Shown: positions 1 through 8,897, counted from the first letter of the stretch. The stretch: 64,000 bases of DNA from Photobacterium sp. GJ3 (GCF_018199995.1 NZ_CP073578.1:1860001-1924000); one strand, 5' to 3'. Notes: generated by a model from the letters alone, not told the origin. Numbers and translations are program-made.

Positions 1-682
1 TATTCAGCGTGGCGATCACGCCGTCTGCCGGCGCTTTGATCTGGATGGTTTGGACTGCCCGCCCCCGTTTCACGATGGCCCGGATCTGTGCCTGATCGAC
101 GCCCATGGCAACCAAGCGGTCAAACGCGCCCTGAATCAGGCCGTCACGTTTTGAGCGGTAAGCATTGAGTAATTCTTCCTGTGCTTTCACCAGTTCCGGC
201 GAATACAGGGTAAACAGTACATCGCCCTTGCGGACCTGCTCACCGACCGCATTGATCGACAACGTTTCGACCCAGCCACTGACACGCACATTGGTCTGCC
301 ACAGGTGCCGTTCATCAAATGCGATATAACCCACAGTCTCAATCCGGGGGGACAGCGGCTGCAACGAAACCTGTACCGTTTTCACACCCAGGTTGTTTTC
401 AACTGCCGGATCGATCCGAACCGTTCCGGGTTTACTTTTTGCCGATCCGCCCGCCTCGTCATACACCGGGATCAGATCCATCCCCATGGGTGACTTTCCC
501 GGCTGATCCCGCTTGTAATTCGGATCCATTGGCGCAACCCAGTAGAGCGGCTGCTTTTCCTGCGTCATGGAAGAATCTGCCGCGCTCGCAGCGGCACCGT
601 GGCTGCTCAGATACTGGCTGCCCAGATAGCCCAGCCCACTGCCGATCAGCAAGGCCAGCGTTGTCATTGTGATGGTTTTCAT
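1..682 (-). CDS. CusB-type RND efflux periplasmic adaptor (partial, C-terminus off the left edge)
   Basis: About 227 residues are visible. The start ATG at 682 follows a good AAGGAG-type Shine-Dalgarno. An N-terminal signal/anchor helix is followed near residues 45-75 by a heavy-metal-binding motif (YWVAPMDPNY then SPMGMDLIPVY), which is typical of CusB-like adaptors. After it comes the HlyD-type barrel-sandwich region, including KAPADGVI just before the window edge. The family links an inner-membrane RND pump to an outer-membrane TolC-type channel for export of Cu(I), Ag(I) or similar ions. It lies 16 bp downstream of the outer membrane protein gene, giving a cusC-cusB order, so the pump gene is expected just outside the window. 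The exact metal is not shown by sequence. Confidence 0.9.
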   Translation of the reverse strand, partial: MKTITMTTLALLIGSGLGYLGSQYLSSHGAAASAADSSMTQEKQPLYWVAPMDPNYKRDQPGKSPMGMDLIPVYDEAGGSAKSKPGTVRIDPAVENNLGVKTVQVSLQPLSPRIETVGYIAFDERHLWQTNVRVSGWVETLSINAVGEQVRKGDVLFTLYSPELVKAQEELLNAYRSKRDGLIQGAFDRLVAMGVDQAQIRAIVKRGRAVQTIQIKAPADGVIATLN

Positions 683-698
683 AGGTTCTCCTTGCGAA

Positions 699-2072
699 TC
701 AGTCCGACAGCGGCTGCGCTGCCAGTGACGGGGCAATCTCCTGCAATGCGCGCCCCCCGAGCAAAAAAGCCAGATTGCTGTTGGTCTGGTTCAGATCCGT
801 GGTCAGCCGGGCCAGTTCAGTTTCAATAGCCAGCGCATCGCTGGCAGCCAGAATCACCTCGCTGAACTGCGCCGTATTGTTCTGATAACCCCGCTCCACC
901 GCCTGAGTGCGCGCTTGTGCCTGAGGTAAAAGACTCGACTGATACCGGGCCAGCCTTTGCTGCTGATTCGTGCGATCGGCCACCAGCGCATTCACCCGGG
1001 CATTCATCTGCGCAAGGATCAGATCTTTCTGTGATTTGGCGGCTCCCACCTGATACTGGGCCGCAGCCTGCTGGCGATCCTGACGGTTGCCGGTAAACAA
1101 CGGCAGATCAACGGTCAGAAAGGCACTCAGCAGATCCGACGCGGGTTCACCCCGCATATTGTTGGCCTGGCGGTAGCCATACATCACTTCGACCCCGAAT
1201 TGCGGCTGATAGGCTTCGCCCGCGATTTCTGCCTGCGTTTCGCTGGCCGCAATGGCGGTATCGGCGACTTTTGCCAGCGGATGCGTATTGAGGAATGAAA
1301 AGTAATGGCGGGACTGGCGCTCAGCGTTCAGCATGGCGTCCAATTCCTGCCAGGAGAGATCATGATTTACGATGAGGCCCGACGTTGCCGCTAACCAGTC
1401 TGCACCCAGCCACTCAGACATCTGAGCGATCAGGTTCCGCTGCTTTTGCTGATTGGCCTGGATCTTGTCGTCCAGTGATGTCACCTGAAGCTGCGCTTTC
1501 AGCAGATCCTGTGCTTCACTGGTTCCGATGGCGTAGTTGGTTTCAATAAAGCCAGCCAGTTCCGACATCAGTTGCCGGTTCTCACGCAACAAGCGTTCAG
1601 CCGTCTGCTGATAGCCCAGTTCCAGCCAGAGCTGGGTGACTTGATTGGCAACATCCCTTTGTCTGACAAGGCGTTGCCAGTCAATGCCATCCGCCTGCTG
1701 GCGTACTTTTCGGGCCTGAAGTGCGAGCGTATCGCCCCGTTCAAACTGCTGCATCAGTCCGACGGAAATATTCGTCATCGGGTCTTCATCAAACTGAAAA
1801 CTGTCGACAGGCAACCCGCCGACACCGAATTTCAGCTTCGGGTCCATCTGAGTTGCGCTGGCAATTGCCGTCTCACGCAAGGCGTCAGACTGGGCTGTCA
1901 GCTGCTTTTGGCTGGCATCGTTGACCAGCGCGAGCGCGATCAGGGTCTGCAAAGAGACCCGCTGAGTCTCGGACTGAACAGCAAAGACGACTGTCCCGGT
2001 TGCCATCACAGGCAACGACATCAGCCCGAGCGTACTGAAGCTCAGTACGATCATGGATAGTTGTTTTTTCAC
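699..2072 (-). CDS. TolC/CusC-family outer membrane efflux protein
   Basis: Outer membrane channel of a tripartite efflux system. The chosen start is GTG at 2072, giving a signal peptide with a basic KK n-region, a hydrophobic core and a cleavage region around VMATG. The frame remains open upstream to 2126, and ATG at 2054 is another option. The mature protein shows the alternating helical segments of the outer membrane efflux protein family, with repeated A/Q-rich heptad stretches (for example QARKVRQQADG and RQDRQQAAAQYQVGAAKSQ) in two homologous halves. Length (~457 aa) fits the family. It is co-directional with the adaptor downstream (16-bp gap) and the His-rich protein upstream, so it is probably one metal-induced operon. 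Confidence 0.88.
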   Translation of the reverse strand: MKKQLSMIVLSFSTLGLMSLPVMATGTVVFAVQSETQRVSLQTLIALALVNDASQKQLTAQSDALRETAIASATQMDPKLKFGVGGLPVDSFQFDEDPMTNISVGLMQQFERGDTLALQARKVRQQADGIDWQRLVRQRDVANQVTQLWLELGYQQTAERLLRENRQLMSELAGFIETNYAIGTSEAQDLLKAQLQVTSLDDKIQANQQKQRNLIAQMSEWLGADWLAATSGLIVNHDLSWQELDAMLNAERQSRHYFSFLNTHPLAKVADTAIAASETQAEIAGEAYQPQFGVEVMYGYRQANNMRGEPASDLLSAFLTVDLPLFTGNRQDRQQAAAQYQVGAAKSQKDLILAQMNARVNALVADRTNQQQRLARYQSSLLPQAQARTQAVERGYQNNTAQFSEVILAASDALAIETELARLTTDLNQTNSNLAFLLGGRALQEIAPSLAAQPLSD

Positions 2073-2174
2073 TTCTGAATCCACTCTGTTTTTGTTGACT
2101 GCCGGACAGCGGCAGCAAAACAACATTCACTGCCAACGTGGTATGTGCAGTGTTACCCGGAGTAAAAGCTGGAT

Positions 2175-2630
2175 TCAGGCGATGGGAGGACGGTACAGCG
2201 ACGACGCTGTCGAGACCGCAGCCACAACGGCTTCGGTGGGTCGCAGTGCCAGTTGGCTCAGGAGATTGAAAGGACGATAAGGCGCAGGCAGCACCATGGC
2301 CGTTCCGCACAACACGGTGCAGCAGGGATGAGCATCTTTATCATGCTTGCAGGGGCCGCTCACGTTGTCTTGCGGCGGCTGTGCGTGCCTGTCATGGCTG
2401 CCGGATGCATGATGGTGCGCGTCGGACGTCATGCTGCCTTCAGGCTCGGCATGATGAGGCATGCCTGCACAATGTATCATTGCGGTTGAAGATTGCGCTG
2501 GGGCAGACAAACTGTCACTGATCATGCTGATCGCCATCAGCGATGCACTGTTCGCCACACTCGACACCAGAAGTGTCAGTGCAGTCAGCAGTGTGATCCA
2601 GATTGTCCGGTTTGAATTCCGACGCATCAT
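2175..2630 (-). CDS. Small secreted His/Cys-rich metal-binding protein (DUF2946-like)
   Basis: A 151-residue protein with an N-terminal hydrophobic signal segment (WITLLTALTLLVSSVANSAS), then a middle rich in His, Asp and Met (MPHHAEPEGSM, DAHHHASGSHDRHAQPP), then Cys residues in HPCCTVLCGTAM. The pattern resembles DUF2946-type proteins found with copper-resistance genes, and periplasmic metal binding is inferred. It is the first gene downstream of the MerR-type promoter at 2657-2687 and is followed after ~100 bp by the efflux outer membrane gene. Two adjacent ATGs (2630, 2627) could serve as start. The family name is uncertain. Confidence 0.75.
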   Translation of the reverse strand: MMRRNSNRTIWITLLTALTLLVSSVANSASLMAISMISDSLSAPAQSSTAMIHCAGMPHHAEPEGSMTSDAHHHASGSHDRHAQPPQDNVSGPCKHDKDAHPCCTVLCGTAMVLPAPYRPFNLLSQLALRPTEAVVAAVSTASSLYRPPIA

Positions 2631-2656
2631 CAGCCTTAAGCAGTTACAACGGCATC

Positions 2657-2687
2657 ACCATAAAGCTTCCCCTAGGGGGAAGGTCAA
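2657..2687 (-). promoter_or_regulatory. MerR-family (CueR-like) metal-responsive promoter
   Basis: Reading the minus strand, a -35 TTGACC (2682-2687) and a -10 TATGGT (2657-2662) are separated by 19 bp instead of the usual 17. The spacer holds the dyad CTTCCCC-CTA-GGGGAAG (2666-2682). An over-long spacer filled by such an inverted repeat is the hallmark of promoters activated by MerR-type regulators, and the half-site resembles CueR operators (ACCTTCCCC). It lies 27 bp upstream of the His-rich protein gene. No MerR-family gene is in the window, so the regulator must act in trans. Confidence 0.85.
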
Positions 2688-2857
2688 TATTGATGAACTC
2701 ATCTTCTGTAAAAAATGGACAAAGGACAAAAAAGTGCAAGCTGTTCAGCCACGAGACTGGTGGTTTTACGGCTGATTCTCAGCACTGTGACAGATTCGCG
2801 TCGCGATGAGGTCCCATAGAGACCATCATCTGAAGAAGGATTAGCTGAGGATCGGAT

Positions 2858-3400
2858 ATGAAAAAATGGGCAGTTCCTACCTGGGCGCTGGTTGCCACTG
2901 GGCTTCTGCTGAATATTCTCTCGGCCCTGATGACCAACTTTTATATCGAAGGGACAACGGTTGAAGCGAACCGTCTGGTACAGCAGCAGCATGGAAACGA
3001 CAAGCTGATCAGCCTGACCTGGCAGCAAATCGAATCGCTCGAGCAGAAAAAAGAGCTCGTCCTGATTCTGGTTTCAATATCGGAAACCAGTCAGGCAAGT
3101 CTACCGGTATCCGTCGCCCAAGAGTTACAGCGCCAGCTGGAACACTGGCAAGTGTCGATCCCCGCAGCCCTGTCAGCAGAAAGCGTCCAGCACACCATGA
3201 CAGCGGTCAATGCGGAGCAGGCCCTGCTCAGAGACAAAATCAATCAACTCTTTATTGATAATCTGGCCCTGAATTCAGAGTACGCCCAGCGTATGACAAC
3301 CATCTCCGGGTTGAGAAGTTTGGCTCTTTTTCTGCAAATTATCGGACTCGCGCTCATTCTTGCCCGGGATCTCAGCTGGCGGCAGGATCGGAATGAGTGA
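2858..3400 (+). CDS. Small membrane protein of unknown function, two TM helices around a periplasmic helical domain
   Basis: 180 residues with a TM helix at about 8-27, a long polar, Gln/Glu-rich helical region (about 35-150), and a second TM helix near 155-172 followed by a short charged tail. The architecture resembles a sensor-type periplasmic domain without an output module. No family was recognised. The gene is divergent from the metal-efflux operon and reads into the repeat array. The start at 2858 has a purine-rich region (GAGGATCGG) upstream. Confidence 0.7.
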   Translation: MKKWAVPTWALVATGLLLNILSALMTNFYIEGTTVEANRLVQQQHGNDKLISLTWQQIESLEQKKELVLILVSISETSQASLPVSVAQELQRQLEHWQVSIPAALSAESVQHTMTAVNAEQALLRDKINQLFIDNLALNSEYAQRMTTISGLRSLALFLQIIGLALILARDLSWRQDRNE

Positions 3401-4942
3401 GTCTGTCGTCATGTGTCATTGCAGTTAAAATAACCTTTGGTCGTTCCCGTGCAGGCGGAAACTCATGTAAGACAATGATTTTAAAGTCATTCGTCGTTCC
3501 CACGAAGGCGAGAACCCAGTGACGTTCATGCGCGGGAATGACGGTAAGTGGTTGAATTTAAAATCATTCGTCGTTCCCGCGCAGGCGGGAACCCAGTGAC
3601 GTTCATGCGCCGAAGCCTCGTCTGAGCGCTGTGAACAGTTCTACAGAATAACTGTACTTTGCTGGGATTTGATCTGTGCAATGGTGTTCTGAACGCGCTT
3701 AGAGCCCAGCGCTTTATGGATTCCCGCCTGCGCGGGAATGACGATAAGTAAATGAATTTAAACATATTTGTCGTTCCCGCGAAGGCGGGAACCCAGTGAC
3801 GTTCATGCGCCGGAGCCTCGTCTGAGCGTTGTGAACAGTTCTACAGAATGACTGAACTTTGCTGTGATTTGATCTGTTCAATGGTGTTTTGAGCGTGCTT
3901 TGAGCCCGGCGCCCTATGGATTCCCGCCTGCGCGGGAATGACGGTAAGTAAATGAATTTAAAGTCATTCGTCGTTCCCGCGAAGGCGGGAACCCAGTGAC
4001 GTTCATGCGCCGGAGCCTCGTCTTCGCGCTATGAACAATGCTGCAAAATGGCTGAACTTTGCTGGGATTTGATCTGTGCAATGATGTTGTGAACGCGCTT
4101 TGAGTCCGGCGCCCTATGGATTCCCGCCTGCGCGGGAATGACAGTAAGTAGATGAATTTAAAGTCATTCGTCGTTCCCGCGAAGGCGGGAACCCAGTGAC
4201 GTTGATGCGCCGGAGGCTCGTCTTCGCGCTGTGAACAGTTCTACAGAGTGGCTGAACTTTGCTGGGATTGTATCTGTGCAATGATGTTGTGAACGCGCTT
4301 TGAGTCCGGCGATCTATAGATTCCCGCCTGCGCGGGAATGACGGTAATCGTATGAATTATATAAAATTTGTCGTTCCCGCGAAGGCGGGAACCCAGTGAC
4401 GTTGATGCGCTGAAGGCTCGTCTGAGCGCTGTGAACAATGCGACAGAAAGACTGAACTTTGCTGCGATTTTGTCTGTTCAATGATGTTTTGAACGCGCTT
4501 AGAGCCCAGCGCTTTATGGATTCCCGCCTGCGCGAAAATGACGGTAAGTAAATGAATTTAAAATCATTCGTCGTTCCCGCGCAAGCGGGAACCCAGTGAC
4601 GTTCATGCGCTGAAGCCTCGTCTGAGCGCTGTGAACAATGCGACAGAAAGACTGAACTTTGCTGCGATTTTGTCTGTTCAATGATGTTTTGAACGCGCTT
4701 AGAGCCCAGCGCTTTATGGATTCCCGCCTGCGCGAAAATGACGGTAAGTAAATGAATTTAAAATCATTCGTCGTTCCCGAGAAGGCGGGAACCCAGTGAC
4801 GTTGATGCGCTGAAGGCTCGTCTGAGCGCTATGAACAATGCTGCAAAATGGCTGAACTTTGCTGGGATTTGATCTGTGCAATGATGTTGTGAACGCGCTT
4901 TGAGCCCTGCGCCCTATGGATTCCCGCCTGCGCGGGAATGAC

Positions 4943-5203
4943 GGAATTTTGCATTGACGGTATCAAAAGAAATCACAACCCCAGGGAAAAATTCATGGAT
5001 GAATTTTTAGGGTGTCGGCGCCGGGAGCGCCTACAACCGGCCCGGACCACACGAGAGAAACAAAAGGCATTTCTGGATACTCTTTGTGCCAGCAAAGAGT
5101 ATCTGGCGCGCATTAAAAAATGCTGCATTAGGCACTGTTCTCAAGCGCGACATACCCGCACAACTTTAGACATGCAAGCGCTGAATGGATTCCCGCCTTC
5201 GCG
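4943..5203 (+). repeat. Structured ~260-bp element, copy 1
   Basis: This unit replaces the normal 200-bp body after the seventh repeat. It contains a stem of 11 bp (GATACTCTTTG / CAAAGAGTATC), the palindrome AAATTCATGGATGAATTT, a GC-rich hairpin GGCGCCGGGAGCGCC, and ends in the standard palindrome B. By eye it is identical over its whole length to the copy at 8459-8719, while neighbouring 200-bp units differ at many positions. An ORF spans it, but I do not consider it coding. The IS4 element is inserted in its terminal palindrome. Confidence 0.85.
5194..5203. repeat. Left target-site duplication of the IS4-family element
   Basis: CGCCTTCGCG here and CGCCTGCGCG at 6642-6651 flank the element directly and match at 9 of 10 positions. 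Joining the flanks restores the palindrome ATTCCCGCC-GCGGGAAT. The single T/G mismatch may be a later mutation or a sign of recombination between array copies. Confidence 0.75.
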
Positions 5204-6641
5204 CAATGCTGATCGTTTAAGGAAAATTAAGGACTTGAACGATCCTTAATTTCGAGCAAACTATCGGTTCAACTGAAAGGAGCCTGTATGTTTGCTGCTG
5301 AATTAGAAGACTTTTCTTCAAGCTACCCACTCAAGAATGATTATTTAGAGGTGTTAAATGCTCACTTGCCCTTTGAGTGGGTCAACAATGCCTTGAGCAT
5401 GACATCTCATGCTACGGTCAGGCGTCGCAAAATTCAGCCGCAAGATATCCTCAGGCTCGTGATTGGAATGTCTTTGCTTAGGCAAGAGTCTATCCATACG
5501 GTCGCTGAGCAATTAGCTTTAAATTCCAAACAGTTAGATAATGCACTGCTGTCTGCTAAAAGCTCATTAACTGAGGCTCGTAAAAGGTTGGGCGTCGAGC
5601 CCATTCAGTGGCTCTTTCATCAAAGCGCCAGTCACTGGTCAGAACAAGTTGAGGTCGATAAATGGGAAGGTCTCAGAGTTTATGCCATTGATGGTACCCA
5701 ATTCCGTGTAGAAGATACGCCAGAATGCCGAGAGCATTTTGGCTCTGCAAACACGGCTTCCGAGTACCAGTCCGGCTATCCAGTAATGCAGTTGACCTGC
5801 TTAATGGATACCGCTTCGCGGTTGATCCTTAAAGCAGCAGCCGGACCTTATCGAGAGGCTGAAATCACGCAAGCATCACAGTTGGTGGATGATATCGACG
5901 ATCACTCAGTCCTGCTGATGGATAAGCTCTATCATAGTGCTGAGTTGCTTCATCATATTGAAAGTCGAGGTCATGATCGCCACTGGGTGACACCATTGAA
6001 GAAAGACATCAACTTTGAAATCGTGGATAAATACACGGATAACGACTGGTTGGTGAAACGAAAGCTAAGCCCCCATGCGCGTAAACAGTCACCATCATTA
6101 CCGCAAGAGTGGCACTTTCGGGTCATCCGCTATCAATTTGAAGGCTTCCCGGAACGCTTTCTCGCGACATCGTTACCGAAAAGTCAGTATGATGCCGCTA
6201 AAATTATCGAACTCTATCATCAGCGTTGGGAAATTGAACTAGGATATCGTGAAATTAAATGCACGATGCTCCGCAAAGCCATTGCCTTAAGAAGTAAGAA
6301 AATTACTTTGGTCTACCAGGAATTATACGGGCTGTTACTTGCTTATAATTTGATCCGTTACGAAATGGCTCTAGCGGCAAAGGAGGCGAAAGTTAGCCCT
6401 CTAAGAATCAGCTTTAAACTCGGTTTTAAGGTCGTTTTGTATGATTATACAGCGATATGCCAGACGAAAAACTTACAGTCGATACCAGCACGACTCAAAG
6501 ATTTAACGGATACTCTGAAAGATCTGATTCTCCCCAAGCCAGACCGCCCAAATTATGAAAGGGCGGTCAAGATGAGGCCGAATAAATATCCGTTAAAAAG
6601 CAACAGAAAAAAGAAGGAATCCTCTTAACCGAACAGCATTG
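5204..6641 (+). mobile_element. Complete IS4-family insertion sequence (1438 bp)
   Basis: The ends are imperfect terminal inverted repeats. The left end starts CAATGCTGATCGTTTAAGG and the reverse complement of the right end starts CAATGCTGTTCGGTTAAGA. These resemble the ends of E. coli IS4, as remembered (AATGCCGATCAGTTAAGGA), and the length is close to that of IS4 (about 1.43 kb). One transposase gene fills the element. It is flanked by a 10-bp direct repeat (5194-5203 / 6642-6651, one mismatch) located exactly in the centre of a repeat palindrome. Intact ends and ORF suggest a recent, potentially active insertion. Confidence 0.92.
5288..6628 (+). CDS. IS4-family transposase (DDE, InsG-like)
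   Basis: 446 residues, close to the 442 of IS4 InsG. The N-terminal ~20-110 region matches the IS4 N-terminal domain. The RNase H-like catalytic core shows D135 in YAIDGTQFR, D212 in LLMDKLYH and E317 within the YREK signature (Y310, R313, E317, K324 in YHQRWEIELGYREIK). The start is supported by AAAGGAG eight bases upstream. It catalyses cut-and-paste transposition of its own element. The frame is undamaged and the C-terminus is Lys-rich as usual for the family. Confidence 0.95.
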   Translation: MFAAELEDFSSSYPLKNDYLEVLNAHLPFEWVNNALSMTSHATVRRRKIQPQDILRLVIGMSLLRQESIHTVAEQLALNSKQLDNALLSAKSSLTEARKRLGVEPIQWLFHQSASHWSEQVEVDKWEGLRVYAIDGTQFRVEDTPECREHFGSANTASEYQSGYPVMQLTCLMDTASRLILKAAAGPYREAEITQASQLVDDIDDHSVLLMDKLYHSAELLHHIESRGHDRHWVTPLKKDINFEIVDKYTDNDWLVKRKLSPHARKQSPSLPQEWHFRVIRYQFEGFPERFLATSLPKSQYDAAKIIELYHQRWEIELGYREIKCTMLRKAIALRSKKITLVYQELYGLLLAYNLIRYEMALAAKEAKVSPLRISFKLGFKVVLYDYTAICQTKNLQSIPARLKDLTDTLKDLILPKPDRPNYERAVKMRPNKYPLKSNRKKKESS

Positions 6642-6651
6642 CGCCTGCGCG
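6642..6651. repeat. Right target-site duplication of the IS4-family element
   Basis: CGCCTGCGCG directly abuts the right inverted repeat and pairs with CGCCTTCGCG at 5194-5203. It continues into GGAATGAC, the right half of the interrupted palindrome. Confidence 0.75.
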
Positions 6652-8458
6652 GGAATGACAGTAAGACGATGAATTTAAAGTCATTCGTCGTTCCCGCGAA
6701 GGCGGGAACCCAGTGACGTTCATGCGCTGGAGCCTCGTCTGGGTGCTGTGAACCGTTCTACAGAGTGGCTGAACTTTGCTGGGATTTTATCTGTGCAATG
6801 ATGTTGTGAACGCGCTTTGAGTCCGGCGATCTATAGATTCCCGCCTGCGCGGGAATGACGGTAAGTGGTTGAATTTGAACATATTCGTCGTTCCCGCGAA
6901 GGCGGGAACCCAGTGACGTTCATGCGCCGGAGCCTCGTCTGAGCGTTGTGAACAGTTCTACAGAGTGGCTGAACTTTGCTGGGATTTTATCTGTGCAATG
7001 ATGTTGTGAACGCGCTTTGAGCCCGGCGCCCTATGGATTCCCGCCTTCGCGGGAATGACAGTAACCATATGAATTGTATTAGATTTGTCGTTCCCGCGAA
7101 GGCGGGAACCCAGTGACGTTGATGCGCCGGAGCCTCGTCTGAGCGCTGTGAACAGTTCTACAGAATAACTGTACTTTGCTGGGATTGTATCTGTTCAATG
7201 GTGTTTTGAACGCGCTTTGAGCCCGGCGCCCTATGGATTCCCGCCTGCGCGAAAGTGGCGGTAAAATGATGAATTTAAAGTCATTCGTCGTTCCCGAGAA
7301 GACGGGAATCCAGTGACGTTCATGCGCCGGAGCCTCGTCTGAGCGCTGTGAACAATGCTGCAAAATGGCTGAACTTTGCTGGGATTTGATCTGTTCAATA
7401 ATGATTTTCGTGTGTTTGTAGCCCGGCGCTCTATGGATTCCCGCCTGCGCGGGAATGACGGTAATCGTATGAATTATATAAAATTTGTCGTTCCCGCGAA
7501 GGCGGGAACCCAGTGACGTTGATGCGCTGGAGCCTCGTCTGAGCGCTGTGAACAATGCGACAGAAAGACTGAACTTTGCTGCGATTTTGTCTGTTCAATG
7601 ATGTTTTGAACGCGCTTAGAGCCCAGCGCTTTATGGATTCCCGCCTGCGCGGGAATGACGGTAATCGTATGAATTATATAAAATTTGTCGTTCCCGCGAA
7701 GGCGGGAACCCAGTGACGTTGATGCGCTGGAGCCTCGTCTGAGCGCTGTGAACAATGCGACAGAAAGACTGAACTTTGCTGCGATTTTGTCTGTTCAATG
7801 ATGTTCTGAACGCGCTTAGAGCCCAGCGCTTTATGGATTCCCGCCTGCGCGAAAATGACGGTAAGTAAATGAATTTAAAATCATTCGTCGTTCCCGAGAA
7901 GGCGGGAACCCAGTGACGTTGATGCGCTGAAGGCTCGTCTGAGCGCTATGAACAATGCTGCAAAATGGCTGAACTTTGCTGTGATTGTATCTGTTCAATG
8001 ATGTTGTGCATGCGCTTTGAGTCCGGCGCTCTATGGATTCCCGCCTGCGCGGGAATGACGGTAAGTAAATGAATTTAAAATTATTTGTCGTTCCCGCGAA
8101 GGCGGGAACCCAGTGACGTTGATGCGCCGGAGCCTCGTCTTCGCGCTATGAACAATTCTGCAAAATGGCTGAACTTTGCTGGGATTTGATCTGTGCAATG
8201 ATGTTGTGAACGCGCTTTGAGCCCGGCGCTCTATGGATTCCCGCCTGCGCGGGAATGACGGTAATCGCATGAATTATATAAAATTTGTCGTTCCCGCGAA
8301 GGCGGGAACCCAGTGACGTTGATGCGCTGGAGCCTCGTCTGAGCGCTGTGAACCGTTCTACAGAATGACTGAACTTTGCTGGGATTTTATCTGTGCAATG
8401 ATGTTGTGCATGTGCTTTGAGCCCTGCGCCCTATGGATTCCCGCCTGCGCGGGAATGA

Positions 8459-8719
8459 CGGAATTTTGCATTGACGGTATCAAAAGAAATCACAACCCCA
8501 GGGAAAAATTCATGGATGAATTTTTAGGGTGTCGGCGCCGGGAGCGCCTACAACCGGCCCGGACCACACGAGAGAAACAAAAGGCATTTCTGGATACTCT
8601 TTGTGCCAGCAAAGAGTATCTGGCGCGCATTAAAAAATGCTGCATTAGGCACTGTTCTCAAGCGCGACATACCCGCACAACTTTAGACATGCAAGCGCTG
8701 AATGGATTCCCGCCTGCGC
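8459..8719 (+). repeat. Structured ~260-bp element, copy 2 (uninterrupted)
   Basis: By eye identical to the copy at 4943-5203, but its final palindrome is intact (ATTCCCGCCTGCGCGGGAAT), so it shows the pre-insertion state of the IS4 target. A third, internally deleted copy follows at about 8790-8850: the first ~50 bp (from TTGACGGTATC to AAATTCATG) joined directly to the terminal palindrome. Confidence 0.85.
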
Positions 8720-8897
8720 GGGAATGACAGTAAGTAGATGAATCATATAAATTTTTCAGTTACGACATAAGCGGGAATGACAGTTTTTTGCTTTGACGGT
8801 ATCAAAAGAAATCACAACCCCAGGGAAAAATTCATGAATGGATTCCCGCAAAGGCGGGAACCCAGGTAATAAATTGATTTAAATGACAAAACCCACC

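Larger units (their letters stand above)
3410..8880. repeat. Large array of 200-bp palindrome-bearing repeat units (16 full copies plus degenerate edges)
   Basis: Full units begin with TCGTTCCCG at 3571, 3771, 3971, 4171, 4371, 4571 and 4771, and again at 6688, 6888, 7088, 7288, 7488, 7688, 7888, 8088 and 8288: a 200-bp period with almost no drift. Each unit holds palindrome A (GTTCCCGCGAAGGCGGGAAC), a ~130-bp body, palindrome B (ATTCCCGCCTGCGCGGGAAT) and a ~35-bp AT-rich linker. A and B are inverted copies of each other, and just inside them GCGCCGG pairs with CCGGCGC, so each ~165-bp A-to-B element has MITE/BIME-like terminal inverted repeats. Degenerate or deleted copies lie at about 3440 and 3490 on the left and 8735-8870 on the right. 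The palindrome resembles the dRS3/REP-like repeats seen in many proteobacteria. The array sits between convergent genes and contains an IS element. Confidence 0.95.

Noticed and set aside
4938-5249. Open frames of 103 and 120 codons through the structured ~260-bp elements (also 8365-8727)
   Set aside because: Both start within or next to repeat palindromes, have no Shine-Dalgarno, and the DNA is better explained by hairpins. Their identity comes from the copies being identical DNA.
4241-8270. Many open frames inside the array, with repeating segments such as SLGSRLRGNDKFYIIHTITVIPAQAGIH
   Set aside because: They are translations of the palindrome units, change frame with them, lack ribosome sites and homology, and are a known source of false gene calls for dRS3-type repeats.
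3410-8880. CRISPR array
   Set aside because: The repeat is 200 bp with similar, not unique, interiors, and no cas genes are nearby; the units do not show 25-40 bp repeats with ~30-bp spacers.
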